50,167 bases of DNA from positions 1 through 50,167 of the forward strand of contig OZ025765.1 of the NCBI GenBank assembly GCA_964019335.1, written 5' to 3'. The stretch's first letter is position 1. Each line of letters opens with the position of its first letter. The stretch comes from Diplonema japonicum. Lineage: Eukaryota > Euglenozoa > Diplonemea > Diplonemida > Diplonemidae. The notes under the pieces are model-generated. The model was not told the origin of the DNA and made no database searches. It saw only the letters and a program-made list of their open reading frames with translations. Both the position numbers and the translations under genes were made by a program. Shown here in pieces: positions 19,513-28,623 of this stretch.

Positions 19513-22500
19513 ATGACGCTGGCTGCCGTGCTGGCGCTCGCCATGGCTGGGCTTCCCACCATGGAGCACTACAAGTACTCGCTGAGCGCGGGGGGCGACA
19601 TCCAGCTTCCGTTGGAGGGGGAGGAGGAGGAGCAGTTCTCGCGGGCTGCAGCGACGTTGGGGGCCACGCCGTTCACGTCGACGCAGCTGCTGTGGCCGAA
19701 CGGACACGCTCACTACTATGTGGAGACGGCGAAGACGAACGCGGGGAACCCTGCTGACCACTTCCTGCAGAGTGGGGACAGCAGGATCACGGCGGCTGTC
19801 GCACACTGGGAGACGCACACCTGCATCAGGTTCACGAAGTGCAGGTCGTATGCAAGCTGCCCGAAGCCCTTCATGTACTTCGTTTCCGACAAAAGTCAGT
19901 GCAACTCGTTCGTCGGGGTGCACTACACGAAGGTGAACCAGATCAACCTGCAGAAAGGCTGCTCCGTTGGCGCGACCATCCACGAGATCGGGCACGCCCT
20001 CGGCCTCGCCCACGAGCAGTCCCGAAACGACCGAGACCAGTACGTTTATGTGGACTTCAACCAGATCAAGTCGACCCCACCCTCAGACTTCAGGTCGAAC
20101 TTCTACAAATCGGGTACGAACGGGCGCGACATCGGCAGCTACGACTACAGGAGCATCATGCACTACGGGCCGACAGGCTTCGCCAAAGGATCGCTCCCGA
20201 CGATCGTCTCCCCGCAACCGATCGGGCAGAGGTCGGCCCTGTCTGAGGGAGACATCGCAACGATCCACTTCATGTACAACCGTTGCAAGAGACGGTTCCC
20301 GAAGCCGACCTGCACCTCGTCCCTTGGCAGCACCGCGACCCGGCGCGTGATCCCCTACTCCAAGCCCTTCACGGTGGAGTTCAATGCACTCTACGGATCG
20401 GGCATGACCGTGAGCTACGGTGGCGCGATGGCACCCCCTGGGCCCAGGATGTCGTACAGCAAGTCGTCTGGGTCTAGCCTCGGGAAGGTGGGGAACACGA
20501 AAGTGACCTTCACGCCTTTGAGGTGGCAGAGGGGAAGGGACTACACGATGCGAGCGACCTTCACTGGGAGCGACGGCAAGGCGGAGACGTGCAGCGTGGA
20601 CGTCACTGTGGCGGACTCCGACACGGTTTGCTTCGGGGTGGCCTCGACAGATCCGAAGGTCTGCTCGGGGAGGGGGACCTGCGGGACGGACCTCCTCGCC
20701 CCCTGCACCTGCGACGGGGCGTACGGTGGGCTTCAGTGCTTCGGCTACGCGAACTGCCCTGACAACCAGCTCCTCTCCTTCGATGAAGATGTTGGCAGTG
20801 TGAACAACTTTGGGGACATCGGGGTCGAGGTTGGCTTCGCAGCGAAGGGTGGCGGCTCCCTGCGTGTCGGCACTGTCGGAGACCCTTCTGCCAACGGGCA
20901 GGGTTCGCTCACCCTCACCAAGAACTCTAAACCCGAGCGCATCACCTTCTACATGTCGAAGTTCGCCGACCCCACGTCCTCACCCTCGATCTACTTCCAA
21001 GACAGGACTACCGGGTCGATCTGCTTCGTAACAGGGATCAACAACGGGGCGTGGCACCTCAACTTCGCCTCCATCAGTGCCGCCACCACCCCGAAGACCT
21101 TCTTCTTCTTCGACATCCAAGTTGACTGGGCGGCTTCGAAGGTTAGCGTTTCCGTTGACGGGAAGCAGGAGGTGAAGGACAGGTCGTTTGTTCATTCCTG
21201 TGACTCTGGGATGAACTACGTGGCTATGTTCAAGGGAGGGTACTACGATGAGTTCCACTTGTGGTGCACGAGCTACCTGCAGACGAGTGGCTCCCTCATC
21301 GAAGGGATCACGCAGGAGGGTCTCCGGGCAGGGGGTGCGACACTGACCCTGACGCTCGTTGGTGACCACGACGAGTGGGTGAACACCGCGGCCACGAAGC
21401 AGAAGGTTGTGGCGTCGATGGAGGCGAGCTTCCCGAACGCTGCTGGGTGGAACGCGCTCGAGTCGACGATGCTGGACACCTCTCTGGTCTCTGTCTCCGG
21501 AGCGGTGCTGACGATCGGTCCCCTGCGCCCCGCCCCGACCTTCTCCATCGAGGGGTCTGAGACGGTGTCCATCGGGTTCACGGCTGACATGTTCACGAGC
21601 GGCACCCCTCCTGCATACTCCAGGGATGAGGCTTCTTTCCTCATCCCTGGCGACTGCACCTCGGGTGTCTTCCTCCCCTTCGACAGCCTCTCTGACGAGA
21701 GCTCCAGGGTGGTTGAGGTCAGCAAGTCAGTGAAGAAAGAGGGAGCCGGGTCCCTCACTTGGACAGACTACCGTTACGTGTACGACATCCCGGTCGGTGG
21801 CATCCGCCCCCCCACCGCAAGCTTCTATGGAAGGGTCGGTAGTTCAGCATCCAGACTGACCTTCACGATGAAGGATTCTACTGGCCAGCAGCTTTCCATG
21901 ATCTTTAACAACAATGGGAAAATCGTCTTCAACACCGGGACTTGGAACTTCCTCTCAGTCACCATCAACCCCAACAAGTGGTACCTCGTGAAATTCGAGT
22001 TCAATTGGGCAACGAACAAGGTAAAGGTGAAGGTTGGTGGGCGACAGAAGTTCTCGGGCTCCTTCCCGAGCACTTTCAAGAACATTGCCACGCTGCGCCT
22101 GAGTTCCACCACCTCCTCCACCGGGGTGTACATCGACTCCATCCGCTTCACCTGTCCTGTGAGGGAGCCCCTCTTCGACGTGTCCCCCTCCTGCCCTGTC
22201 CCTGGGGAGGACGCGCCAGTCTTCCACATCTACCAGGCCTCCGACGCGCTGTCTCCCTCTGACCACCTTGCCATCGTGCCCGCGACCGCCACGGACTGCT
22301 CCTCTGCTGATGTGCAGTGCTCTGCCCTCGACGCCTGCTCGAGCTCTGTCGGGTCGCTTGTGCAGGTGGGTGGTGGTGCCACCGAGTGGAGCCCTGGAAC
22401 CCTCCCCTCCCTGAGCCCTCAGACAGAGTACAAGATGTGCTACTACCCTTCCAGCCACGGGAGCTACATCATGCTCGACAGTACTTTCACGACCTGTGGG

Positions 22501-24675
22501 TCTGCTGAGCCGACTTCTGCTCCTGACACAGATGCTCCTGACACGGATGCTCCTGACACTGATGCTCCTGACACTGATGCTCCTGACACCGATGCTCCCG
22601 ACACTGATGCTCCTGACACGGATGCTCCTGACACCGATGCTCCTTACACTGATGCTCCCGACACGGATGCTCCTGACACTGATGCTCCTGACACTGATGC
22701 TCCTGACACCGATGCTCCTGACACCGATGCTCCCGACACTGATGCTCCCGACACGGATGCTCCTGACACCGATGCTCCCGACACGGATGCTCCTGACACG
22801 GATGCTCCCGACACAGACACTCCTGATACCGATGCTCCCGACACGGATGCTCCAGACACAAAAGCACCTGACACTAATGCTCCTGACACGGATGCTCCAG
22901 ACACTGATGCTCCTAGCACAGAAGCTCCTGACACCGATGCTCCCGACACAGATGCTCCTGACACCGCCGAGCCAACTTCTGCGCCTGACACGGATGCTCC
23001 CGACACCGCCGAGCCAACTTCCGCTCCCGACACAGATGCTCCCGACACCGCCGAGCCAACTTCTGCGCCTGACACAGATGCTCCTGACACCGGTGCTCCC
23101 GACACGGATGCTCCTGACACAGATGCTCCAGACACCGATGCTCCTGACACAAAAGCACCTGACACTGATGCTCCTGACACCGCCGAGCCAACTTCCGCAC
23201 CTGACACACCTGCACCGAAGACACCCGCTCCGGACACGCCAGTGCCGATGGAGCCAGCAGCCCCAGTTGAGGTAGGGTGCTTCAGGGTGAGGTCCGGTGT
23301 GTTGAGCAAGGCGGTGTACAGGGGAGGGGGCAACACGGTGGACAAGTGTGCGACGCTCTGCAAGTTCCACGGGTACCGCTTCGCGGGCCTGAGGGGCAGC
23401 GAGTGCAAGTGCGGGGACAGCGTGGAGGCGGCGGAGAGGACGAAGACCTCTACTTGCGGGTGGAGGTGCAGCGGGAACAGCGGGGAGCGGTGTGGGGCGA
23501 CGAACTTCCAGACTGTGTACCTGACGGACGGGTCGGTGTACGAGGCACCGAAGGCGACGTACGCGGGGTGCTACAAGGACGGGGCTGCGAGGGTGTTCCC
23601 TGTGCGAGCCTACTCCAGCAGTCTGAACACGGTGGCGGAGTGCACGTCGGTGTGCTTCCACAACGGGTACGCGGTTGCGGGGCTGCAGTACGGGAAGGAG
23701 TGCTGGTGCGGGAGGGAGCTGTCGAGTATGAAGAGGGTGCTCGACGAGGACTGCGATGTGCCCTGCACGGGGGAGGCAGGGGAGGCTTGCGGGGGGATCT
23801 ACCGCAACACCGTCTTCACGAGGGACCCGGACCTGGGGTGCTACATGGTGGACAAGGCGGCGAGGGTGCTGGACACGAGGGTTGCTGCGTGGTCGCCGTC
23901 GTCGCCGTCGTCGTCGTGTCCCGAGGAGTGCGCGACGCGCAACTTCAAGTACTCAGGAGAGGAGGAGAATGGGTCGGAGTGCTGGTGCGGAAACGGTCCG
24001 ATCGACAAAATGCCGAGGGTGGAATCCTGTACAGGGAGGGCAGCAGCAGCTGTAAGCCACACGGAAGGGGAGCTGCACAGGAAGATCGAGGCCTCGTTCC
24101 TGGGGTGCTTCAAGGACAAGGCTGGAGACAGGATGTTCCCCCTCCGCGCCTACGGGAGCAACTCGAACACGATCGAGGCGTGCACCGCTGTGTGCTTCCA
24201 CAACGGGTACAGGATGGCAGCCATGCAGAACGGGAAGGAGTGCTGGTGCGGACAGGAGGTCCCGTCGAGTGCTCAGATGGTGCGGGCGGACGACTGCTGG
24301 AGCAAGCGGTGCACGGGGGACGTGTCGCAGTCCTGCGGTGATGCCTTCAGGAACAAGGTGTACGTGCAGAAGGGGAGGGAACCGGCGCCCGCCGCCTTCA
24401 CCTACGAAGGCTGCTACCGCGACGGCAGCGGCTCCAACAGGGCGCTCCCTGTGCGGGCCTACTCGAGCTGGGTCAACACGGTCGAGATGTGCACCGCAGT
24501 CTGCTTCCACAACGGCTACACGGTCGCAGGGCTCCAGTACAGGAAGGAGTGCTGGTGCGGCCACGCCATCTCTTCGGAGAAGATCTCAGACAGGCACTGC
24601 AAGTCCTCCTGCACCGGGAACTCCTCCCAGAAGTGCGGCTACGCCTACAGGCACTCCGTTTACAGGAAGGCGTGA
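19513..24675 (+). CDS. Secreted astacin-like metalloprotease with WSC domains, copy 1
   Basis: The 1,720-residue protein starts with a hydrophobic signal-like segment (MTLAAVLALAMAG). The catalytic domain has the astacin zinc motif HEIGHALGLAHEQ at about residues 157-169 and a Met-turn SIMHYG near 214. An EGF-like Cys cluster is near 381-415. Two related beta-sandwich-like modules follow (about 420-620 and 720-890). A Thr/Pro/Asp linker (about 998-1250) is built of DTDAP units plus three tandem 42-bp DTAEPTSAP units and one isolated one. Five WSC-type Cys-rich domains (GCYKDG..., CFHNGY, KECWCG) fill the last 465 residues, the third degenerate. WSC domains bind carbohydrate, and the linker is a likely O-glycosylated stalk, so a surface or secreted protease acting on glycoprotein substrates is inferred. 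No membrane anchor is seen. Confidence 0.9.
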   Translation: MTLAAVLALAMAGLPTMEHYKYSLSAGGDIQLPLEGEEEEQFSRAAATLGATPFTSTQLLWPNGHAHYYVETAKTNAGNPADHFLQSGDSRITAAVAHWETHTCIRFTKCRSYASCPKPFMYFVSDKSQCNSFVGVHYTKVNQINLQKGCSVGATIHEIGHALGLAHEQSRNDRDQYVYVDFNQIKSTPPSDFRSNFYKSGTNGRDIGSYDYRSIMHYGPTGFAKGSLPTIVSPQPIGQRSALSEGDIATIHFMYNRCKRRFPKPTCTSSLGSTATRRVIPYSKPFTVEFNALYGSGMTVSYGGAMAPPGPRMSYSKSSGSSLGKVGNTKVTFTPLRWQRGRDYTMRATFTGSDGKAETCSVDVTVADSDTVCFGVASTDPKVCSGRGTCGTDLLAPCTCDGAYGGLQCFGYANCPDNQLLSFDEDVGSVNNFGDIGVEVGFAAKGGGSLRVGTVGDPSANGQGSLTLTKNSKPERITFYMSKFADPTSSPSIYFQDRTTGSICFVTGINNGAWHLNFASISAATTPKTFFFFDIQVDWAASKVSVSVDGKQEVKDRSFVHSCDSGMNYVAMFKGGYYDEFHLWCTSYLQTSGSLIEGITQEGLRAGGATLTLTLVGDHDEWVNTAATKQKVVASMEASFPNAAGWNALESTMLDTSLVSVSGAVLTIGPLRPAPTFSIEGSETVSIGFTADMFTSGTPPAYSRDEASFLIPGDCTSGVFLPFDSLSDESSRVVEVSKSVKKEGAGSLTWTDYRYVYDIPVGGIRPPTASFYGRVGSSASRLTFTMKDSTGQQLSMIFNNNGKIVFNTGTWNFLSVTINPNKWYLVKFEFNWATNKVKVKVGGRQKFSGSFPSTFKNIATLRLSSTTSSTGVYIDSIRFTCPVREPLFDVSPSCPVPGEDAPVFHIYQASDALSPSDHLAIVPATATDCSSADVQCSALDACSSSVGSLVQVGGGATEWSPGTLPSLSPQTEYKMCYYPSSHGSYIMLDSTFTTCGSAEPTSAPDTDAPDTDAPDTDAPDTDAPDTDAPDTDAPDTDAPDTDAPYTDAPDTDAPDTDAPDTDAPDTDAPDTDAPDTDAPDTDAPDTDAPDTDAPDTDAPDTDTPDTDAPDTDAPDTKAPDTNAPDTDAPDTDAPSTEAPDTDAPDTDAPDTAEPTSAPDTDAPDTAEPTSAPDTDAPDTAEPTSAPDTDAPDTGAPDTDAPDTDAPDTDAPDTKAPDTDAPDTAEPTSAPDTPAPKTPAPDTPVPMEPAAPVEVGCFRVRSGVLSKAVYRGGGNTVDKCATLCKFHGYRFAGLRGSECKCGDSVEAAERTKTSTCGWRCSGNSGERCGATNFQTVYLTDGSVYEAPKATYAGCYKDGAARVFPVRAYSSSLNTVAECTSVCFHNGYAVAGLQYGKECWCGRELSSMKRVLDEDCDVPCTGEAGEACGGIYRNTVFTRDPDLGCYMVDKAARVLDTRVAAWSPSSPSSSCPEECATRNFKYSGEEENGSECWCGNGPIDKMPRVESCTGRAAAAVSHTEGELHRKIEASFLGCFKDKAGDRMFPLRAYGSNSNTIEACTAVCFHNGYRMAAMQNGKECWCGQEVPSSAQMVRADDCWSKRCTGDVSQSCGDAFRNKVYVQKGREPAPAAFTYEGCYRDGSGSNRALPVRAYSSWVNTVEMCTAVCFHNGYTVAGLQYRKECWCGHAISSEKISDRHCKSSCTGNSSQKCGYAYRHSVYRKA
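22507..23260 (+). repeat. 15-bp and 42-bp coding repeats in astacin copy 1 linker
   Basis: The GACACNGATGCTCCN unit (DTDAP) is repeated many times. Three exact-period 42-bp units (DTAEPTSAPDTDAP) start at 22960, 23002 and 23044, and an isolated one at 23176. All keep the reading frame. Confidence 0.9.
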
Positions 24676-25023
24676 AAAAGAACAAAGAAACGTTAACTTT
24701 GTAGAGTCAAGGTGTGTTTGACAGACTTTTGAAGCATTATTTTACTAAGGGTGGTCCTCATGTTGGATATACTCTAAAACATCACCTTTTATTTCTCCCT
24801 CTCTCTTCTCTCTCTCGATTTTTTTTCTCTTTTTCATATAACAACGGGAAAAATGGAAACAAAAAAGAGAAAAACTCCTTTATGTTATCCCTGTTGTTTT
24901 GTCATTTTTACCTTTTCTATTAACGAGCCCAAGCGGCGGGTTGCTCTAACAACCTAATACTTTTAAACAAATTGTAGTTTCTTTCTTTTTTTCTTTTCTT
25001 TCTTTCTTTTTTTTTTTTTTTTT
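24676..25023. other. 3' flank of astacin copy 1
   Basis: No gene. About 24749-24790 (AGGGTGGTCCTCATG...AAACATCACCTTT) resembles the sequence just upstream of astacin copy 2 (33303-33350). The stretches 24612-24699 and 24925-24960 reappear inverted at 31819-31983. Confidence 0.6.
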
Positions 25024-25323
25024 TACTGTAAAAGGAAAACGTACCGAAAGGAAAAATACCCTGCTGAACCATCCATTTTTCGGGGAGCTTTGCAACACGA
25101 GGGACGTTGCCCTGTGATTGCCCTCTTGCTTGCCAATACAATAATGAAAAGCTTACAAGGACACTGAAGACTGAAGATTTTGGTTCTTGAAAGTAAGCTC
25201 TGTTCGATCCGGGTTTAATTTTCTCTTTTTTTTTTTTTTTTTTTTTTTGGCAAAACGCCCCCCGAAAGGAAAATCATCCAGTCCGCCAAGGCTTCCGGAC
25301 ATTTTTTTTTCCTTTTTACGGTA
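25024..25323. mobile_element. 300-bp non-autonomous DNA element (pogo-related MITE)
   Basis: The left end reads TACTGTAAAAGGAAAA and the inverted right end TACCGTAAAAAGGAAAA, both bounded by TA. The right end continues with ATGTCCGGAAGC and TGGCGG, as in the right end of the transposon at 48455-50011. The interior shares GCAACACGAGGGA with that transposon. It is probably an internal-deletion derivative of a relative. Confidence 0.6.
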
Positions 25324-25357
25324 TTTTACTTAAATTTTTCAATATAAACCTGGAGGG

Positions 25358-25395
<38 letters not shown>

Positions 25396-26642
25396 CTTGA
25401 AAAATTGACAAACGAGGGGGAATATGGTTATGTTTCCTTGTGTAACGTGACTCCTATTCTTCTGTGTCTTGTCTTCTCTCTGTGATTATTACCTCGAGAT
25501 GACATAGGTTTATGACACTATGATACAGTGGGCCCTGGAGCAAGGTTGACCCTCCCCTCATTCGATTTTCTGTCCCCCCCCAGGTTTTGTTCCCCCCCCC
25601 CCCCTTTTTTTTGCGAGCACCTTTTTCTTCATCCTCTCCTTGCCTTTTCTACATTATGGTAGTCAAGGTTGTTTTCATGATATTTTTTATTCTTTGACGG
25701 GGGGGGGGGGGGGGGATTGTAATTGTCATATTTGTCAGTTGTACCCCCCCCCTTTTTTTAAACATCCGATGAGACAGAGTCAAGGGAGGAGGTTCTTTTT
25801 TTTTTTTTTTTTTTTGCTTTTTGACCAAACATATTCCTCCTGCAAGATAAAAAAATAGCCCCCTTCTTTTTTCCTTCCTTTTTTTACAACCTTTCGTCAT
25901 TGATGCTAAACAGTATTCGAGAAAACTGGTTAAGGGCTACCTAATCCACCTAAAAGTTGATTGCCTTTTTTTTTTTGTTCTTCTTCTTCTTTTTTTTTTT
26001 TTTTTTTTTTTTTCGAGTAGTACTAAGTCATAAAATCAGTGAAAGTGAGTGAACAAAAGGACGAAAGTGTTGGAAAAAAAAGAAATTGAAAAAAAAAGGA
26101 AAAAAAAAAAGAAACCAATTGTCAAAATCGCCTTTGGCTAAGAAGATTTAAAAAAAAGATGAAAAAAGAAAAATGTTTCTGGTCGTGTTTCAACGTTAAA
26201 GTTAGACCTTTCAGTTTGTGCATTTCTCCCTTCTTCTTTTTCTTCTTACCCCCCCCCCCCCATCAAATCTTTTCACACCTCTCTAATTCAATACATGTGT
26301 TCAATAAAAAAGAACAAAAGCAACTCTTCGCCTTTCTACCCCCCGGCATCTCTTGGCTGTCGATCTCTTGAAGCGCAGGGATCCCTGAAAAATACTGGAT
26401 GATCTGGGCCAAAAACTGGATGGTTTTTTTTTTTTTTTTTTTGAATTCTCCCGTGCATGCAGTATTTATCCTGTGATCTTAACTGTGTGGACCAGCAAAT
26501 GCGGCTCTTTTTTCGCCCCCACTGAATTTTCCCCCATTAATCCCCCCTCCTTCCTCCTAATTCCTTTAACCTTTCAGCAACAAAATAAATTGCTATGACA
26601 CCCCCCTTTTTTTTGGTAAATGCACCATGAAAAAGGTAGGTG

Positions 26643-26687
<45 letters not shown>

Positions 26688-26699
26688 CCTCTCTTCTTA
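25324..26699. other. Long non-coding stretch rich in homopolymers
   Basis: No supported gene in about 1.4 kb. Long runs include A (25361-25393), G (25700-25714), C (several), T (25989-26013), T (26424-26442) and A (26642-26683). Confidence 0.5.
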
Positions 26700-26746
26700 C
26701 TTCCGTTCTCTTTTTTTTTTCCCTCCCCCTTCTTCCTCCCCCAAAG
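26700..26746 (+). promoter_or_regulatory. Candidate trans-splice acceptor for the gene at 26777
   Basis: A 40-nt pyrimidine tract ends in CCCCCAAAG, with the AG at 26745-26746, 30 nt before the ATG. This is the layout expected for spliced-leader addition in Euglenozoa. The call rests on context only. Confidence 0.4.
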
Positions 26747-26776
26747 AAAGCATCCCTCCAGGAACCTCTTCACGAG

Positions 26777-27361
26777 ATGTCGGTCTGCCTACATGTAGTG
26801 CTGCCCTCCGGTACCTCAGTTGATATTGAGGCGCAGCCGTGTGACAATGTGGTGTTGCTGAAGGAGAAGGTGGCGACCGTGTCAGGCTACGATGTAAAGT
26901 TTGTGGGGCTGTCCTTTGACGAGGAGGTGCTGCGCGACGAAGAGGTAGTTGGGACCTTACCCTTTGAAGACCAGAGCGTGCTTCACGTGTTCTTAAACGC
27001 AAGGGAGCCACTGGAGGTCCTTCTGGAGGAGTACCCCAAGTGGGCAGACAGTGAAAGCACCCCTCTCATAGCCGCCATAGTGGCGGGCAACTCCTGCCTA
27101 GTGCAGCGCATGCTGGCAGAGTGTTCCGTTGATGTGAACGAACGAGACGCCTCTGCCAGCACGCCCCTTCACTGGGCTGCAAAATTGGGTTACTTTGTGA
27201 TTGTTAGGCAGCTCCTGAACCACGGGGCGGACCCCTTCCTCGAAGACGCCCAGGGGGCCACCCCTCTGGTCTGCTCACAGGGCAACGCCTTTGCTTACAA
27301 CGTGACCGAGATGCTGACCATGAGGATGGCTGCTTTTAAGAAACGTGGTCACTCCACCTAG
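26777..27361 (+). CDS. Ubiquitin-like/ankyrin protein, short paralog
   Basis: The ATG at 26777 gives 194 residues starting MSVCLHVVLPSGTSVDIEA. The ubiquitin-like domain spans about residues 1-75 and ends LPFEDQSVLHVFL, nearly the same as LPFEDQSVLQVVV in the protein at 11599. Two to three ankyrin repeats follow (STPLIAAIVAG, STPLHWAAKLG, ATPLVCSQG). In-frame sequence upstream of the ATG comes only from the A-tract and pyrimidine tract, so this start is preferred. A LINE begins about 30 bp after its stop codon, so the mature 3' UTR may include transposon sequence. Confidence 0.8.
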   Translation: MSVCLHVVLPSGTSVDIEAQPCDNVVLLKEKVATVSGYDVKFVGLSFDEEVLRDEEVVGTLPFEDQSVLHVFLNAREPLEVLLEEYPKWADSESTPLIAAIVAGNSCLVQRMLAECSVDVNERDASASTPLHWAAKLGYFVIVRQLLNHGADPFLEDAQGATPLVCSQGNAFAYNVTEMLTMRMAAFKKRGHST

Positions 27362-27447
27362 AGCTTCGGGCAACATTTTATTTTATTTTGTAGGGGGTTC
27401 ATCCGCACCCCGGTCCCAAGCGCAAGACAGGTCCGAAGCCGGCTGTG

Positions 27448-28620
27448 ATGAGGGGAACGCGTGATGCGGAGAGAGCCGCGGGTGCGAGACCAAGGACGGG
27501 TGCAAAGACGGGTGTTAAGAGGAACAGAAGCCCACCGCCCACATTACCGAAGAACGAGCCTCTCGTCATCACCTCCCTGAACGTCGCGTCCTTCAACAAC
27601 AGGATGGGGGAATGCAAAGGACTGGATCCCGATGTGTTCTGTGTACAGGAGACGGCACTGACGGCGACGGTACAGCGGGAGATTGAACTCTCTCTCGGGC
27701 GAGATGCGTGGGGGAGGGCCTACGAAAGACACTGGGGGAAACCACAACCAGGCCGGGTGGGCGGTGGAGTGGTGTCACTTACAGTCGCACAAAGGGGCGG
27801 GGTCGCGACCTTCGTGAAAAGGCCCCGAGCCTCTCTGAGGTGCAGCGCAGGAGACGAGCTGGAAGCGTACAAGAGCCGCTGCGTGCACACGAAGGTATCA
27901 TTGGACGGCAGCAAGCGATGGCTTCATGTGCTGAACGTCTACTGTCCTGCTGGCAATGAGGCAGTGCAAGCCAGGGAACGGGAGCAACTTCTGCATCACA
28001 TTCTGGTCAGGAAGCGAATAGAGCTGGGAGACGTGCCGATCGTGGTGATCGGGGACCTCAACTGCGAGGAGGATCGGTCGCCGACCTTAGAAAAGGCTTT
28101 GGCCTCGGACTGGGTTGATGCGGCGGCTGCATGTGCGGCGTTGAGCGGTGCGACACCCGAATCGACTTTGAAGAGGACCAACTCCCATTCTCGGATCGAT
28201 AGGGCGCTTCTGAACCCCCTTGCTGCACAGTTTCTGATACGCTGTTGGGTGCATGATGGCGTGGAAGGCTCAGACCACAGGTGCTTGTCGCTGGAGTTGG
28301 GGACAACGAGAATCCGGCGGGCAGTGCTGCAGTACTCGATCCCGAGGGAGATACCGGAGGTAGCGATGACAGAAGAAGACCCCGAGCCGTCGCTGGCGGA
28401 TTCCATCTTTGAGCGGTGCATTCAGGATAGGCAGGTGGACGAGGCCCACAGGGAATGGGCCAGACTCGCAGAACAGCATTTGATGCGGGGTTTCGCAGGG
28501 ACCACGGCGGGGGCTTACCTTGGCAGGGGTGAGACGAGGTTGCCGAAGCTGAGGGAACTGTGTCCACCTGCTACGGAAGAGATTGTCGGTGCGGTGTGCG
28601 ACCGACAAAGGAAGCTGTGA
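27448..28620 (+). CDS. LINE endonuclease part (EEP family), frame-broken
   Basis: The ATG at 27448 lies in a frame open from 27394. Exonuclease-endonuclease-phosphatase motifs appear in order: SLNVASFN (about residue 38), the catalytic-Glu motif VQET (about 64), GDLNC (about 200), and SDHRC near residue 274. This enzyme nicks target DNA to start reverse transcription. The frame stops at 28618-28620, inside a tandem repeat of GAAGCTGT/GAAGCTGA (28611-28626). Without one 8-bp unit the frame would run on into the RT part, so the stop is a recent lesion and not a normal gene end. Confidence 0.8.
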   Translation: MRGTRDAERAAGARPRTGAKTGVKRNRSPPPTLPKNEPLVITSLNVASFNNRMGECKGLDPDVFCVQETALTATVQREIELSLGRDAWGRAYERHWGKPQPGRVGGGVVSLTVAQRGGVATFVKRPRASLRCSAGDELEAYKSRCVHTKVSLDGSKRWLHVLNVYCPAGNEAVQAREREQLLHHILVRKRIELGDVPIVVIGDLNCEEDRSPTLEKALASDWVDAAAACAALSGATPESTLKRTNSHSRIDRALLNPLAAQFLIRCWVHDGVEGSDHRCLSLELGTTRIRRAVLQYSIPREIPEVAMTEEDPEPSLADSIFERCIQDRQVDEAHREWARLAEQHLMRGFAGTTAGAYLGRGETRLPKLRELCPPATEEIVGAVCDRQRKL

Positions 28621-28623
28621 AGC

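Noticed and set aside
23953-24564. Minus-strand 203-codon frame repeated at 39043-39654
   Set aside because: Antisense to the identical WSC regions of both protease genes; it is duplicated because the genes are.
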